A DNA stretch of 64,000 nt from Bacteroidota bacterium (GCA_023388315.1 JAEWGM010000041.1:1-64000); one strand, 5' to 3'. Positions 48,406 to 57,957 are shown, counted from the first letter of the stretch. A program made the numbers and translations. The notes: generated from the sequence alone by a model not told the origin.

Positions 48406-49164
48406 ATGGCTGACAGTATCGTAATTATTCCTACCTACAACGAGAAAGAAAACATTGAAAACATTATCCGAGCGGTGTTTGGCTTGGAAAAAGATTTTCA
48501 TATCCTTGTAATTGACGATGGTTCCCCCGATGGCACTGCCGCCATTGTACATCGCTTGATAGAGCAGGAGTTTTCGGGGCAGTTGTTCATAGAAGAACGA
48601 AAAGGTAAACTGGGGCTTGGCACGGCTTACATTCACGGTTTTAAATGGGCATTAGCGCGCCATTATGAGTATATTTTTGAAATGGATGCCGATTTTTCGC
48701 ACAACCCCGACGATTTACCGCGACTTTACGATGCGTGCCACAACGAGGGGTACGATGTAGCCGTAGGCTCGCGTTATTGCACCGGCGTGAACGTGGTAAA
48801 CTGGCCTATGGGGCGGGTGCTGATGTCTTATTTCGCATCGAAATACGTACGTTTTGTGACTGGTTTCAATGTGAAAGATACCACGGCAGGCTTTGTGTGC
48901 TATAAGCGAATTGTGCTGGAGACCATCGATTTAGATAAAATAAAATTCAAAGGTTACGGTTTCCAAATTGAAATGAAATACACGGCTTACTCACTTGGAT
49001 TCAAAATAAAAGAAGTTTCTGTCATCTTTATTAACCGACAACTGGGAACCTCTAAAATGAGTTCCGGAATTTTTGGCGAAGCGTTTTTCGGCGTAATGGA
49101 CCTCCGGTGGCGGAAAATGACCGGAAAAATCAAACCCAAACAAAAATTGCTCGCACAACAATGA
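48406..49164 (+). CDS. Polyprenol-phosphate mannosyltransferase (GT2, DPM1-like)
   Basis: This 252-residue protein is a soluble GT2 domain without C-terminal membrane helices. Motifs are IIPTYNEKENIENII, ILVIDDGSPDGTAAIV, the metal-binding FEMDADFSHNPDDLP (DxD-like) and AVGSRYCTG, plus DTTAGFVCYKR. The family transfers mannose (or a related sugar) from GDP-mannose to polyprenyl phosphate, making a membrane sugar donor. The stop overlaps the next ATG (ATGA), so it is translationally coupled to dihydroorotase. Confidence 0.92.
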   Translation: MADSIVIIPTYNEKENIENIIRAVFGLEKDFHILVIDDGSPDGTAAIVHRLIEQEFSGQLFIEERKGKLGLGTAYIHGFKWALARHYEYIFEMDADFSHNPDDLPRLYDACHNEGYDVAVGSRYCTGVNVVNWPMGRVLMSYFASKYVRFVTGFNVKDTTAGFVCYKRIVLETIDLDKIKFKGYGFQIEMKYTAYSLGFKIKEVSVIFINRQLGTSKMSSGIFGEAFFGVMDLRWRKMTGKIKPKQKLLAQQ

Positions 49165-50501
49165 CACTCATTCATCAGGCAACCATTATAAACGAAGGCG
49201 CGTCTTTCATCGGATCGGTTTTTATTGAAAACGATAAAATTTCTCGCATCTTCAAAGGGGATGTTCCCGAAAATATCCTCAACCGATGCAAACAAATCAT
49301 CGACGCGCGCGGACTATATCTTACACCGGGCGTAATTGACGACCAGGTGCATTTCCGCGAACCAGGCCTCACGCACAAAGGCGATATTGCCACGGAGAGC
49401 CGTGCGGCTGTGGCGGGCGGGGTTACATCGTTTATGGAAATGCCCAATACAAACCCGCAAACCGTTACAATGGAGGCCCTTCATCAAAAGTTTGAAACAG
49501 CCGCGGGAAAATCGGCCGCAAACTTTTCGTTTTACTTTGGCGCCACCAACGACAACTTTAAAGAACTAAAAAAAGTTGACAAAAAAAACGTGTGTGGCGT
49601 GAAAGTTTTTATGGGTGCTTCCACCGGAAATATGTTGGTGGATAACGAAAGAACGCTGCAAGAGATTTTCGCTGAAACAGATATGCTCATTGCCACGCAT
49701 TGCGAAAAAGAAGACATTATTCGTGAAAATATTGAGACATTTAGGCGCAAATTTGGAGAAGATGTTCCCGTCTCTTATCATCCGTTAATCAGAAGTGCCG
49801 AAGCGTGTTATCGCTCATCGGCACAGGCGGTTGAGTTGGCCGATAAATATGGATCGCGGCTGCACGTGCTGCATCTTTCCACTGCGCGAGAAATGACTTT
49901 GTTCAGCAACGCGCCGCTTACCGATAAAAAAATCACCGCCGAAGTGTGTGTACATCATTTGTGGTTTACCGATGCCGATTATCCTCGTTTGGGTGCTCTC
50001 ATTAAGTGGAACCCTGCTGTGAAAACCGAGAACGACAGAACAGCTTTGAGAACCGCTTTAAAAAACGGAAAATTGGATGTGGTGGCAACAGACCACGCGC
50101 CGCATTTATTATCGGAAAAAGAAGGCGGCGCTTTGAAAGCCGCTTCGGGCGGCCCGCTTGTCCAACATTCGTTGCAAACCATGCTGGAGTTGTCGGCCCA
50201 AGGGCATTTCTCTAAAGAATTTGTGGTTGAGAAAATGTGCCACGCCCACGCGCAATTATTCAACGTGAAGCAGCGCGGCTACATTCGCGAAGGTTATTAC
50301 GCCGATTTGGTTTTGGTGAATCCCAATAAACCGTACACGGTGTCAAAAGAAAACATTTTATACAAATGTGGCTGGTCGCCGTTTGAAGGCGAAACCTTCT
50401 CGCACTCCATCGAAAAAACGTTTGTGAACGGCAACCTCGTTTTTGACAACGGCGTTGTTGCCGAAAATGTGTTTGGCAAAGCGCTGGAATTCAGCAGGTA
50501 A
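49161..50501 (+). CDS. pyrC: Dihydroorotase
   Basis: This is a 446-residue amidohydrolase. ATG 49161 (MTLIHQATIINEGASFIG) is chosen because it overlaps the previous stop as ATGA; an earlier in-frame ATG at 49107 lies deep in the upstream gene. The metal-site segment reads GVIDDQVHFREPG, so the first histidine of the usual DxHxH is Gln62 while His64 remains. Further landmarks are GVKVFMGASTGNML (Lys), THCEKE, LHVLHLSTA and VVATDHAPH. It makes dihydroorotate from carbamoyl aspartate in pyrimidine synthesis. The Q substitution is a point to check, though I recall it in other Bacteroidetes. Confidence 0.9.
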   Translation: MTLIHQATIINEGASFIGSVFIENDKISRIFKGDVPENILNRCKQIIDARGLYLTPGVIDDQVHFREPGLTHKGDIATESRAAVAGGVTSFMEMPNTNPQTVTMEALHQKFETAAGKSAANFSFYFGATNDNFKELKKVDKKNVCGVKVFMGASTGNMLVDNERTLQEIFAETDMLIATHCEKEDIIRENIETFRRKFGEDVPVSYHPLIRSAEACYRSSAQAVELADKYGSRLHVLHLSTAREMTLFSNAPLTDKKITAEVCVHHLWFTDADYPRLGALIKWNPAVKTENDRTALRTALKNGKLDVVATDHAPHLLSEKEGGALKAASGGPLVQHSLQTMLELSAQGHFSKEFVVEKMCHAHAQLFNVKQRGYIREGYYADLVLVNPNKPYTVSKENILYKCGWSPFEGETFSHSIEKTFVNGNLVFDNGVVAENVFGKALEFSR

Positions 50502-50557
50502 GTGTGTGTCGTTTGCTCTGCGGAAAAAATCTTAACCGTTTTGTAATATTTATTTCA

Positions 50558-50565
50558 TACTTTTG
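50558..50565 (+). promoter_or_regulatory. Putative -7 box of the glycosyltransferase gene
   Basis: TACTTTTG lies 26 bases before the GTG start at 50592. A TTTG lies at 50540, but the 14-base spacing is short. Confidence 0.42.
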
Positions 50566-50591
50566 ACCGTAATTTTAAAAACAAACCACTT

Positions 50592-51668
50592 GTGAGATTT
50601 CTATTTACGGTGCAAGGTGAGGGTAGAGGCCACTTTACGCAAGCGCTGGCTCTTTCATCGATGTTGCAAAAACACGGCCACGAAGTGGTGGCTGTTTTGG
50701 TTGGCAAAAGCGATGCGCGTGAAATTCCATCTTTCTTTCGAGACAAAATCGGTGCTCCCATACAGGCGTTCGATAGCCCCAATTTCACTGCCGTGTACAA
50801 GCAAAAACGCCCCAATTTAACCGTGAGCGTTATCAGCAATATTTCTCGTCCGTTTATATTTCGAAAAAGCATCCTTTTTGTCAAACAACAAATAGAGAAA
50901 TATAAGCCCGATATGGTGATCAATTTCTACGAGTTGATTACCGGAATGGCGTACGAAATTTATCGGTTAGACACCAAACTGAACATCCCAATGGTTGCCA
51001 TCGCCCACCATTATGTGTTGATGAATCCCAACTTTAAAACCACCGCGGAGCAAGACATGAAGTTTTATTTCTTGAGTGTGCTCTCGAAAATCACATCGGG
51101 CCGCGCCCACAAAAGGTTGGCGTTGTCATTCCGTGAAATGGAGCCGTATAAAAATGTGATAACCGTTCCGCCGCTGCTGCGCTCCGAAGTGTTTGAAATA
51201 ACGCCCACCAAAGGCGATTACATTCACGGCTATATGTTAAATACCGGTTATTACGAGGAGATAATGAAGTGGCACAAGAAAAATCCCAACGTGCCTTTGC
51301 GGTTTTTCTGGGACAAAAAAGATGCCGATGAGGTAACGGTAGTGGATGACAATTTAATTCTCTATCGCCTTAACGACGAAAAATTTCTCAAAAGCATGGC
51401 CGGCTGTAAAGCCTATGCCACCACCTCGGGTTTTGAATCGGTATGCGAAGCATTGTATTATCAAAAACCCGCGCTTATGGTGCCGGTACACGTGGAGCAG
51501 GAGTTCAACGCTTTCGATGCCGGTTTGTCGGGAGCAGGTATCACCGGCAAGAAATTCAAATTGAATAAATTACTGAATTTTATTCCCGACTACGCGCCCG
51601 ATGAGAAGTTTCGTGATTGGGTACACCAAGCCGAAGAGCGATTTATGAAAGAACTCGGTGCAGTGTGA
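50592..51668 (+). CDS. Glycosyltransferase of the UDP-glycosyltransferase/MurG-like GT-B type
   Basis: This 358-residue protein begins at a GTG codon (MRFLFTVQGEGRGHFTQALAL). The opening G-x-G-R-G-H motif and a C-terminal block FLKSMAGCKAYATTSGFESVCEALYYQKPALMVPVHVEQEFNA are typical of GT-B transferases, where the second block binds the nucleotide sugar. The substrate is unknown; related Bacteroidetes proteins are annotated only as glycosyltransferases. It stands as its own unit between dihydroorotase and a convergent operon. Confidence 0.85.
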   Translation: MRFLFTVQGEGRGHFTQALALSSMLQKHGHEVVAVLVGKSDAREIPSFFRDKIGAPIQAFDSPNFTAVYKQKRPNLTVSVISNISRPFIFRKSILFVKQQIEKYKPDMVINFYELITGMAYEIYRLDTKLNIPMVAIAHHYVLMNPNFKTTAEQDMKFYFLSVLSKITSGRAHKRLALSFREMEPYKNVITVPPLLRSEVFEITPTKGDYIHGYMLNTGYYEEIMKWHKKNPNVPLRFFWDKKDADEVTVVDDNLILYRLNDEKFLKSMAGCKAYATTSGFESVCEALYYQKPALMVPVHVEQEFNAFDAGLSGAGITGKKFKLNKLLNFIPDYAPDEKFRDWVHQAEERFMKELGAV

Positions 51669-51695
51669 GGGCGTTGAGCATTGAGCATTGGGTGT
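51669..51695. repeat. Short direct repeats (TTGAGCATTGAGCATTGG)
   Basis: The 56-base gap between the convergent glycosyltransferase and aroB genes contains GCGTTGAGCATTGAGCATTG, a tandem of a 9-base unit. No terminator hairpin is visible there. Confidence 0.4.
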
Positions 51696-51724
51696 TAAAA
51701 CACAGGCTTATCGCGCGTCCCGCA

Positions 51725-52780
51725 TCAAATCCCCACCGTATCTCGGTAAAAATCCAGCGCTTCAAAAATCCGTTCTTTTTCGGCGTTTTGGTCAATTTGC
51801 ACGTTTCCGATATCGGATAACAGGGTGAAATTAATGGATTTACCGTGATTCTTTTTGTCGTGAGTGGCAATTTCATACAACGTTTCGTAATCATCGCACG
51901 AAATTGGGAATGCCCCATAATGTTGTTGGATGAAACCAATGGTTTTCTGCAATTTTTCTTTGGGAAAGTTGCACAAGCGATGCGAGAGGTAGAGTTCCAC
52001 AATTAATCCCCAAGCCACCGCGAAACCGTGCGGTACAGGCGTGTTTTGCTCAATGGCAAAACTCTCAAACGCGTGCCCGATGGTGTGCCCTAAATTCAAC
52101 GCTTTGCGAATATTTTTTTCAAACGGGTCTTTTTCCACAATGCGCTGTTTGATGCCCACAGAGCGGAACACCATTTCGTTCAGTTGCCCGTAGTCGATAT
52201 CATCGAAGGAGAAAGCAAGCAGTTTTTCCCAATCGGGGTGTGAGTGAATGAGCGCGTGCTTAATCATTTCGGCGTAGCCAGAGAGCAAATCGTTTTTCTC
52301 CAAAGTGCGGAAAAAATCGGAAGAAATCACCACGAAATCCGATGAGTAAAACGCGCCAATTTCGTTTTTAAACCCTTCAAAATTAACGCCCGTTTTTCCG
52401 CCCACGGCAGCGTCCACAGCGCCCAATAAGGTGGTGGGAATATTCATGCATTGGATGCCTCTTTTAAACGTGGCGGCGGCAAACCCGCCCAAATCGGTAA
52501 TCATTCCGCCACCTAGGTTTATGAGCATGGAATGTCGCGTGGCGCCTCTTACAGTGAGCTGTTGCCACACGTGGCTTAGGTTGGCTATGTTTTTGTTGAT
52601 GTCGCCGGCGGGAATGATGATTTTCTCTGCTTCCCGAATGGCCTGAATTTCCTGAATTAGCGGAAGACACAAAGCGTGCGTATGCTCATCGGTAAGGACG
52701 AATAATTTATCGTGGCGCGTGTTTTTGATTAGTTTTTCAACATCGCTTGCTAAATTGCTGCTTTTTATAACTTGTTGCAT
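51725..52780 (-). CDS. aroB: 3-Dehydroquinate synthase
   Basis: This 351-residue enzyme uses NAD and a divalent metal to turn DAHP into dehydroquinate, step two of the shikimate pathway. Landmarks are LINLGGGMITDLGGFAAATFKRG, NIPTTLLGAVDAAVGGKTGVNFEGFKNEIGAFY, the metal-site LSGYAEMIKHALI, LNLGHTIGHAFE and HGFAVAWGL. It is the last gene of a four-gene minus-strand operon, 13 bases after the GH3 gene. The operon (nucleotidase domains, GH3, AroB) has no obvious shared pathway. Confidence 0.94.
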   Translation of the reverse strand: MQQVIKSSNLASDVEKLIKNTRHDKLFVLTDEHTHALCLPLIQEIQAIREAEKIIIPAGDINKNIANLSHVWQQLTVRGATRHSMLINLGGGMITDLGGFAAATFKRGIQCMNIPTTLLGAVDAAVGGKTGVNFEGFKNEIGAFYSSDFVVISSDFFRTLEKNDLLSGYAEMIKHALIHSHPDWEKLLAFSFDDIDYGQLNEMVFRSVGIKQRIVEKDPFEKNIRKALNLGHTIGHAFESFAIEQNTPVPHGFAVAWGLIVELYLSHRLCNFPKEKLQKTIGFIQQHYGAFPISCDDYETLYEIATHDKKNHGKSINFTLLSDIGNVQIDQNAEKERIFEALDFYRDTVGI

Positions 52781-52793
52781 TGTAGTGATTTGT

Positions 52794-55766
52794 TCAATGA
52801 GAGACTCTTCTGTAGGTGTTGGTTGTGAGGGCGTTGTAAATTTCTTCTTGAATGCGTTCCCTGATTTTTAAAGACGACAGCCTATTGGGCGACCGCGATG
52901 GATTTACTCGATTTGAGAGGAAAATATAGATTAAATCGTTTGTCGGGTCCACCCAAAAGCATGTTCCGGTATATCCCGTGTGCCCGTACACCGAAATGGG
53001 TGCTCGCGGACTGGTGGGACTGGCGTTATTGTTTCGCGGGTCGGGTTTGTCGAATCCCAGTCCCCGACGGCTGACACTACTTTTTGTGGTGGTGAAAACC
53101 CGCACGGTTTCTTGGCTCAGATAGCGTTCGCCACCATATTCACCACCGTTGAGCCACATTTGGTAGAGCTTAGCCAAGTCGTTGGCGTTGGAGAAAAGCC
53201 CCGCGTTTCCCGATATTCCGCCAAAGAGTGCCGCTCCTTCATCGTGCACGTACCCTCTTACGTGTTGCTTACGGAAAAATGGGTCGTTTTCAGTGGGCGG
53301 AATCACGTTGACGCTCATATATTTCAATGGTTGAAAAGTGGTGCTTGTGGCGCCTAATTTCTTGAAAAAGTTTTGCTGAACGTAGGTGTTCAAATCTGTT
53401 TTGCTTATGTTTTCCACCGCTTCTTTTAGCAGCATAAAATTCAGGCAGCTATACGCGTATCGTCCTCTTGTGCGCAACTTTGAGTTGATGACATCTTTGA
53501 GCAACACATCGTGCATGGCTTGGCTGGCGAACAAGTTATTGGCCACGGGTAAATTGAACGTGGGCGATTCTTTGGTGGAAATTAAATTGGAATGAAACCG
53601 ATAATCCGTTCTTCCCCAAGCGCCGGCATAGCGGGCATGATATCGGGCGGAGCGTGACCCGAAAAGTGAACCTGAATAGCTGTTGGGGTCGATGGCGGAA
53701 GTGTAGTAGGGGATGAATGGTGTAATTCCCGACTCGTGCAACAATAGCGCCCTGATGTTGGTGTTGGCTTTGTCGCTTCCCCGGGTTTCAGGAACAAATT
53801 TGTTGATGGCGTCTTGCAGGCGCATTTTTTTTTCGTCGTACAGCTTCATCACCGCCGGCAATGTAGCGGAAGCTTTGGTTACGGAGGCCAAGTCGTATAC
53901 CGTTTCATCGGTTACGGCGGAACTGGTTCCGTAATCGAAATTGCCAAAGTGGTTTTCGTAGATAATCACTCCGTTTTTCGCCACTAACACTTGGCAGCCG
54001 GGGTAAGCGCGTTGGCGAATGCCTTCCAAGGCAATGGACTCAATGCCACGCAATTTTTCCGATGGAATGCCCACCTCTTCGGGCATAGAATAGGCTAAAC
54101 GGATTTTTTTTGTATCGATTCCCGTATTCGCTTTAAAATTTCCTGACGAAACGGGCAGTTTTCCGCTCATCGAGATGCCGCCAAAAATTCCTTGCGCGGC
54201 GCTCATTTGCGCGAATTCCGAATTGTCGTATCCAACCATAACCGCCGAGGCGTTGGTGGCCGATGCCGAAAAATTGCTCAGCCGATAGGGCGACGTAAAT
54301 AGAACAAGCACCGATCTTTTATCGCCTGCCAATTGCTGCAACGCGGAAGCGTCGGCCGCGTTCGCGGCGTGAACGGAAATAATCACCAAATCGTACTCTT
54401 TTAATTGCAAACCCGAAACCGCCGCTGCCGACGAAACCTGAAAGGTGGTGACATTGTCGTATTTTTTCAGGTATTTTTGGAACGTGTTGGCCGCCGGCGC
54501 ACCAATGGCCACGGATGCGATGTTGGTTTTATCGAGTTGTTTGATCGGAATCACATCTGTGTTATTCTTCACCAACGTTACCGCGCCGTCATAAATTTTG
54601 CGTTGCACCCACTCGGCTTCGGAAGAGTTCACGCGTTGGCTCACCGTTTTGCTGTTGATGGATTTAAATTCGTGCGCGCCAAGAATGTATTTATACGAAA
54701 GTATTTTTTTAACTTTTTGCTCCAAGAGAGCTGATGAAATGGTGCCGCTTTCCACCGCTTTTTTCACCGATGCAAACTCCGCCGCTTGGTTTACCACGCC
54801 TAAAATCACATCGTTTCCGGCCAGCAACGCTTTCACGCTCATTTCCGATTGCGTGGAAACGCCTCTCATCGCCATGCCGTCTGTAAACACGAGGCCGGTG
54901 AAACCCATTTGTTTTTGCAGTAAATCCACACCAACCGACGGCGATAAAGTTGCCGGTAAGCCGTTGGTGTTCAGTGCCGGAACATTTAAGTGGCCAATCA
55001 TAATTCCCGATAACGCGGCTTTCACGTACTCGCGGAACGGCAGCAGCTCCACCGCTTCCCATCGTTGTAAATTATGGTTGATGGTGGGCAGCGTTTTGTG
55101 CGAGTCTTCCGATGTGTCGCCGTGTCCTGGAAAGTGCTTTGCCACTGCCATCACACCGTTTTCTTCCAATCCTTTCGCGTAAGCGATGCCTTGTTTAGCT
55201 ACACTTTGAGGGTTTTCGCCAAAAGAGCGAGTTCCGATGATGGGATTCGATGGGTTGCTGTGCACGTCAATGGACGGCGCGAAATTCACGTGGATGCCCA
55301 TTTCTTTGCATTGGCGCGCCACTTCTTTGCCGTATAATTTCAGAATTTCTTCATCGTGAATGGCGCCAATAAGTTGGTTGCGGGGAAATTTGGGCGCGTC
55401 GGATAAGCGCATGGACAATCCCCATTCGCCATCGAGCGATATCAAAAGCGGAATTTTGGCGATGCTTTGCGCGTAGTTGGTGGCTTCGGCCTGTTGCGCC
55501 AATGTTCCTTTTGAAAAAAGTAACCCGCCCACTTTTTGATCGTTTATGTAGCCGGCGGTTCGTGTGCGCCACGCGGAAGTGGATTCCACGATGGGCATAA
55601 AAAGTTGGCCGATTTTTTCGTCCAGTGTCATGCCCGCGTAGGTTTGTTCCACCCATTCGTTCATCTTTTGCGTGTCGGCATTTTGGTACAACGTGGGCAC
55701 CACTTGCGCCGACAGCAGCGCGGCGCTGAAAATAAATATAAAAAGGAGGGTATGTTTTTTCGTCAT
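52794..55766 (-). CDS. GH3 beta-N-acetylglucosaminidase fused to a serine hydrolase domain
   Basis: This is a 990-residue exported protein (signal about 1-20). The GH3 N-terminal domain spans about 40-365, with the NagZ-type KHFPGHGDTSEDSH (210-223, Asp/His dyad region) and nucleophile D296 in FTDGMAMRG. A GH3 C-domain remnant covers about 400-550. A class C beta-lactamase-like domain covers about 565-980, with SVTK (S628-K631), YSCLNFM and YGHTGYTGT. The fusion is common in Bacteroidetes and probably recycles cell-wall GlcNAc or cleaves glycans while the second domain acts as an esterase or peptidase (inference). Confidence 0.9.
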   Translation of the reverse strand: MTKKHTLLFIFIFSAALLSAQVVPTLYQNADTQKMNEWVEQTYAGMTLDEKIGQLFMPIVESTSAWRTRTAGYINDQKVGGLLFSKGTLAQQAEATNYAQSIAKIPLLISLDGEWGLSMRLSDAPKFPRNQLIGAIHDEEILKLYGKEVARQCKEMGIHVNFAPSIDVHSNPSNPIIGTRSFGENPQSVAKQGIAYAKGLEENGVMAVAKHFPGHGDTSEDSHKTLPTINHNLQRWEAVELLPFREYVKAALSGIMIGHLNVPALNTNGLPATLSPSVGVDLLQKQMGFTGLVFTDGMAMRGVSTQSEMSVKALLAGNDVILGVVNQAAEFASVKKAVESGTISSALLEQKVKKILSYKYILGAHEFKSINSKTVSQRVNSSEAEWVQRKIYDGAVTLVKNNTDVIPIKQLDKTNIASVAIGAPAANTFQKYLKKYDNVTTFQVSSAAAVSGLQLKEYDLVIISVHAANAADASALQQLAGDKRSVLVLFTSPYRLSNFSASATNASAVMVGYDNSEFAQMSAAQGIFGGISMSGKLPVSSGNFKANTGIDTKKIRLAYSMPEEVGIPSEKLRGIESIALEGIRQRAYPGCQVLVAKNGVIIYENHFGNFDYGTSSAVTDETVYDLASVTKASATLPAVMKLYDEKKMRLQDAINKFVPETRGSDKANTNIRALLLHESGITPFIPYYTSAIDPNSYSGSLFGSRSARYHARYAGAWGRTDYRFHSNLISTKESPTFNLPVANNLFASQAMHDVLLKDVINSKLRTRGRYAYSCLNFMLLKEAVENISKTDLNTYVQQNFFKKLGATSTTFQPLKYMSVNVIPPTENDPFFRKQHVRGYVHDEGAALFGGISGNAGLFSNANDLAKLYQMWLNGGEYGGERYLSQETVRVFTTTKSSVSRRGLGFDKPDPRNNNASPTSPRAPISVYGHTGYTGTCFWVDPTNDLIYIFLSNRVNPSRSPNRLSSLKIRERIQEEIYNALTTNTYRRVSH

Positions 55767-55772
55767 TGAGCG

Positions 55773-56606
55773 TTATTTTCTGATTTTTTCAAATTCTACA
55801 TCAATTTTTCCCACAAAAACGCCTCTTCCCGATGTTTGATAAATCAACACATCTTTATTATCGGCATTTTTACGAACTTTTGGTTCTTTCAAATACGTAT
55901 GGCTGTGTCCGCCAAGAATTAAGTCGATATTTCGAGTAGATTCCGCCAATTTTAAATCGTTGGTATATCCCAAATGCGAAATGCAAACAACCATATCGCA
56001 CTTGTGGGTTTCGCGCAGTTCTTTTGCCACGCGGTTGGCTGTGGCGATGGGATCCAAAAATTTCATTCCGCCATAATTATTTGTGGCAATCAGCCCCCGT
56101 GGACTTATTCCGAGCCCCAGAATGCCGATGCGGACACCACCTTTTTTAATGATGGTGTATGGTTTGATGAAATTAGCGAGCGGCGTTGCAGAAAAATCGT
56201 AATTGCTGGAAACGATGGGGAAATTGGCTTTGCGAGCGACATCTTCTAACACGTCCAGCCCATAATCAAACTCGTGGTTGCCAATGGTGGCGGCATCGTA
56301 TTTCATTAAATTCATCGCTTCCACCTCCACTTTTCCTTTGAAAAGATTGAAGTAAGGTGTGCCTTGCAGGAAATCGCCGGCATCTAACAGCAGTACGTTT
56401 TTGTTTTCACGGCGAATTTCATCCACAAACGTGGCGCGACGCACCACGCCGCCTTTGTCGGGCGCCGTTTTATCGGTTTCGGGAAGTGGTTCTATGCGGC
56501 TGTGCGTATCGTTTGTGTGAAGAATCACCAGTTTTTTCTGCGCTATGGAATAGCCGCTAAACGATAAAAAAATGAGGAGAAAATAAGAGAAATATGTTGT
56601 TTTCAT
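55773..56606 (-). CDS. UshA-like metallophosphoesterase (5'-nucleotidase N-terminal domain only)
   Basis: This 277-residue exported protein carries the calcineurin-type metal motifs ILHTNDTHSR, LLDAGDFLQGTPYF, ATIGNHEFDYG, SHLGYTND and LGGHSHTYL. It lacks the 5'-nucleotidase C-terminal domain normally found in UshA. That domain is encoded by the preceding gene (56616-57368), 9 bases upstream, so the two likely work as one periplasmic nucleotidase. The signal peptide is about 1-22 (YFSYFLLIFLSFSGYSIAQ). It precedes the GH3 gene by 6 bases. Confidence 0.9.
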   Translation of the reverse strand: MKTTYFSYFLLIFLSFSGYSIAQKKLVILHTNDTHSRIEPLPETDKTAPDKGGVVRRATFVDEIRRENKNVLLLDAGDFLQGTPYFNLFKGKVEVEAMNLMKYDAATIGNHEFDYGLDVLEDVARKANFPIVSSNYDFSATPLANFIKPYTIIKKGGVRIGILGLGISPRGLIATNNYGGMKFLDPIATANRVAKELRETHKCDMVVCISHLGYTNDLKLAESTRNIDLILGGHSHTYLKEPKVRKNADNKDVLIYQTSGRGVFVGKIDVEFEKIRK

Positions 56607-56615
56607 CGCTGTTTT

Positions 56616-57368
56616 TTAGTCAATTATGGTTATTCTGCCATCGAGTTTAGATGTCAATTCCTTTCCTTGGCGGGTTTGTTCTTTCACATAATCCAGCATA
56701 ACATCGCGCAGTGTGATGTTTGTGTTTTCAGTTTTAATGGCGTTTTTAAATGCTCCCATGCTATCGTTCCCTTCGGCAAGATAATCCAATGTAACGATGT
56801 GGTACACTTTGTTTTGGTCTATAGGTTTGCCATCAACGGTTACCGACTTCACTTTTCTTTTCTCAATAACCAGCTTCACGTTGGATGAAATTCCCGCCCC
56901 GCCAAGGCGCGCGTAGGCGTCGAAAATTTTGTTTAACTCACTGCCTTTCAATTCCAGAAAAGTGATGGTGTTGTCGAACGAGTAAATTTCAAACAAATTC
57001 CCTACCGTTACCGGCCCTTTGGGCAACGTTGCCCGATGCCCGTGAACGTTCATCACAGCCACATCGGCGCCGTTGGGTAAATGCTCATCGCGGTAGGCTT
57101 TCATTACATCGGAGGTGAAATTGGTGAGCAAACTTTCGGGCCGTTTGTGATCCATCAATTCGGTGCTGGTGGCGATTACTTCGTTCATTTCCTTATCCAA
57201 ATCCACTTTATATGTGTTCACCAGTGCTTGCATGCGGGTGTTGGGATTTGCATCGAAAGAAGCATCCATCTCCACGATGGTTCCCGTCATTTGTGAAACG
57301 CGGTAAGATGTTTTACAGGAAACCGTGATAAAGGCAGCGAGAAAAATGCCTATTATTTTGATTTTCAT
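56616..57368 (-). CDS. 5'-Nucleotidase C-terminal domain lipoprotein
   Basis: This 250-residue lipoprotein (FITVSCKTS, Cys18) consists only of the 5'-nucleotidase C-terminal domain: ESLLTNFTSDVMKAY, GADVAVMNVHGHRATLPKGPVTVGNLFEIYSFDN and YHIVTLDYLAEGNDSMGAFKNA. In UshA this domain binds the nucleoside and swings onto the metal site. Here it is encoded upstream of the metal domain, so the gene order is opposite to the domain order in UshA. It is the first gene of the operon ending in aroB. Confidence 0.88.
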   Translation of the reverse strand: MKIKIIGIFLAAFITVSCKTSYRVSQMTGTIVEMDASFDANPNTRMQALVNTYKVDLDKEMNEVIATSTELMDHKRPESLLTNFTSDVMKAYRDEHLPNGADVAVMNVHGHRATLPKGPVTVGNLFEIYSFDNTITFLELKGSELNKIFDAYARLGGAGISSNVKLVIEKRKVKSVTVDGKPIDQNKVYHIVTLDYLAEGNDSMGAFKNAIKTENTNITLRDVMLDYVKEQTRQGKELTSKLDGRITIID

Positions 57369-57423
57369 TTTACTGAATCTTATATTTTAGAGTGTACATC
57401 AACCTAAGAACAAATAAAACGGT

Positions 57424-57431
57424 CAAAAATA
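57424..57431 (-). promoter_or_regulatory. Putative -7 box of the nucleotidase-GH3-aroB operon
   Basis: TATTTTTG on the minus strand lies 56 bases before the ATG at 57368; no -33 element is evident. Confidence 0.42.
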
Positions 57432-57492
57432 CGCTTTTTTCCCGTTTATTTCAAGATGAAGAATAAAAATAAAACTTAAATATAAGATGTTA

Positions 57493-57522
57493 TTGTAGTT
57501 TAATGAAAAATTACTACCTTTG
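57493..57522 (+). promoter_or_regulatory. Promoter of the L19 gene
   Basis: ATTG around 57493-57495, 19 bases, then TACCTTTG at 57515-57522 match the consensus. The predicted leader is about 78 bases. Confidence 0.6.
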
Positions 57523-57606
57523 CATCCGCTTTGCGCAATCTCTGTCGGGCATTCCGTTATATTGCGTTCATACAAAGTTAATTATTAACATAAAGCTTAC
57601 ACAAAA

Positions 57607-57957
57607 ATGGAATTAATTAAAATAGCAGAACAGAGTTTTGCTCAAGAAAAAAAAGAACATCCCAAATTTAAAAGTGGTGACACCGTAACGGTGGCATACC
57701 GCATTGTGGAGGGGAACAAAGAGCGTGTGCAGCAGTATCGCGGCGTGGTAATTAAAATTGTTGGCCACGGAGATACAAAACGATTCACGGTTCGTAAAAT
57801 GTCAGACAATATTGGCGTTGAGCGTATTTTTCCCATCAACTCGCCTTTCATTGAAAGCATTACGCTTAACAGCGAAGGTAAAGTGCGCAGAACAAAATTG
57901 TATTACCTGCGTAAATTGCGCGGAAAAGCCGCACGTATCAAAAAGAAAGTGTATTAA
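57607..57957 (+). CDS. rplS: 50S ribosomal protein L19
   Basis: This 116-residue protein matches L19 over its whole length: FKSGDTVTVAYRIVEGNKERVQQYRGVVI and ERIFPINSPFIESI, ending with KLYYLRKLRGKAARIKKKVY. L19 sits at the 30S-50S interface. It is a single-gene unit with its own promoter and a terminator 20 bases after the stop. Confidence 0.97.
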   Translation: MELIKIAEQSFAQEKKEHPKFKSGDTVTVAYRIVEGNKERVQQYRGVVIKIVGHGDTKRFTVRKMSDNIGVERIFPINSPFIESITLNSEGKVRRTKLYYLRKLRGKAARIKKKVY

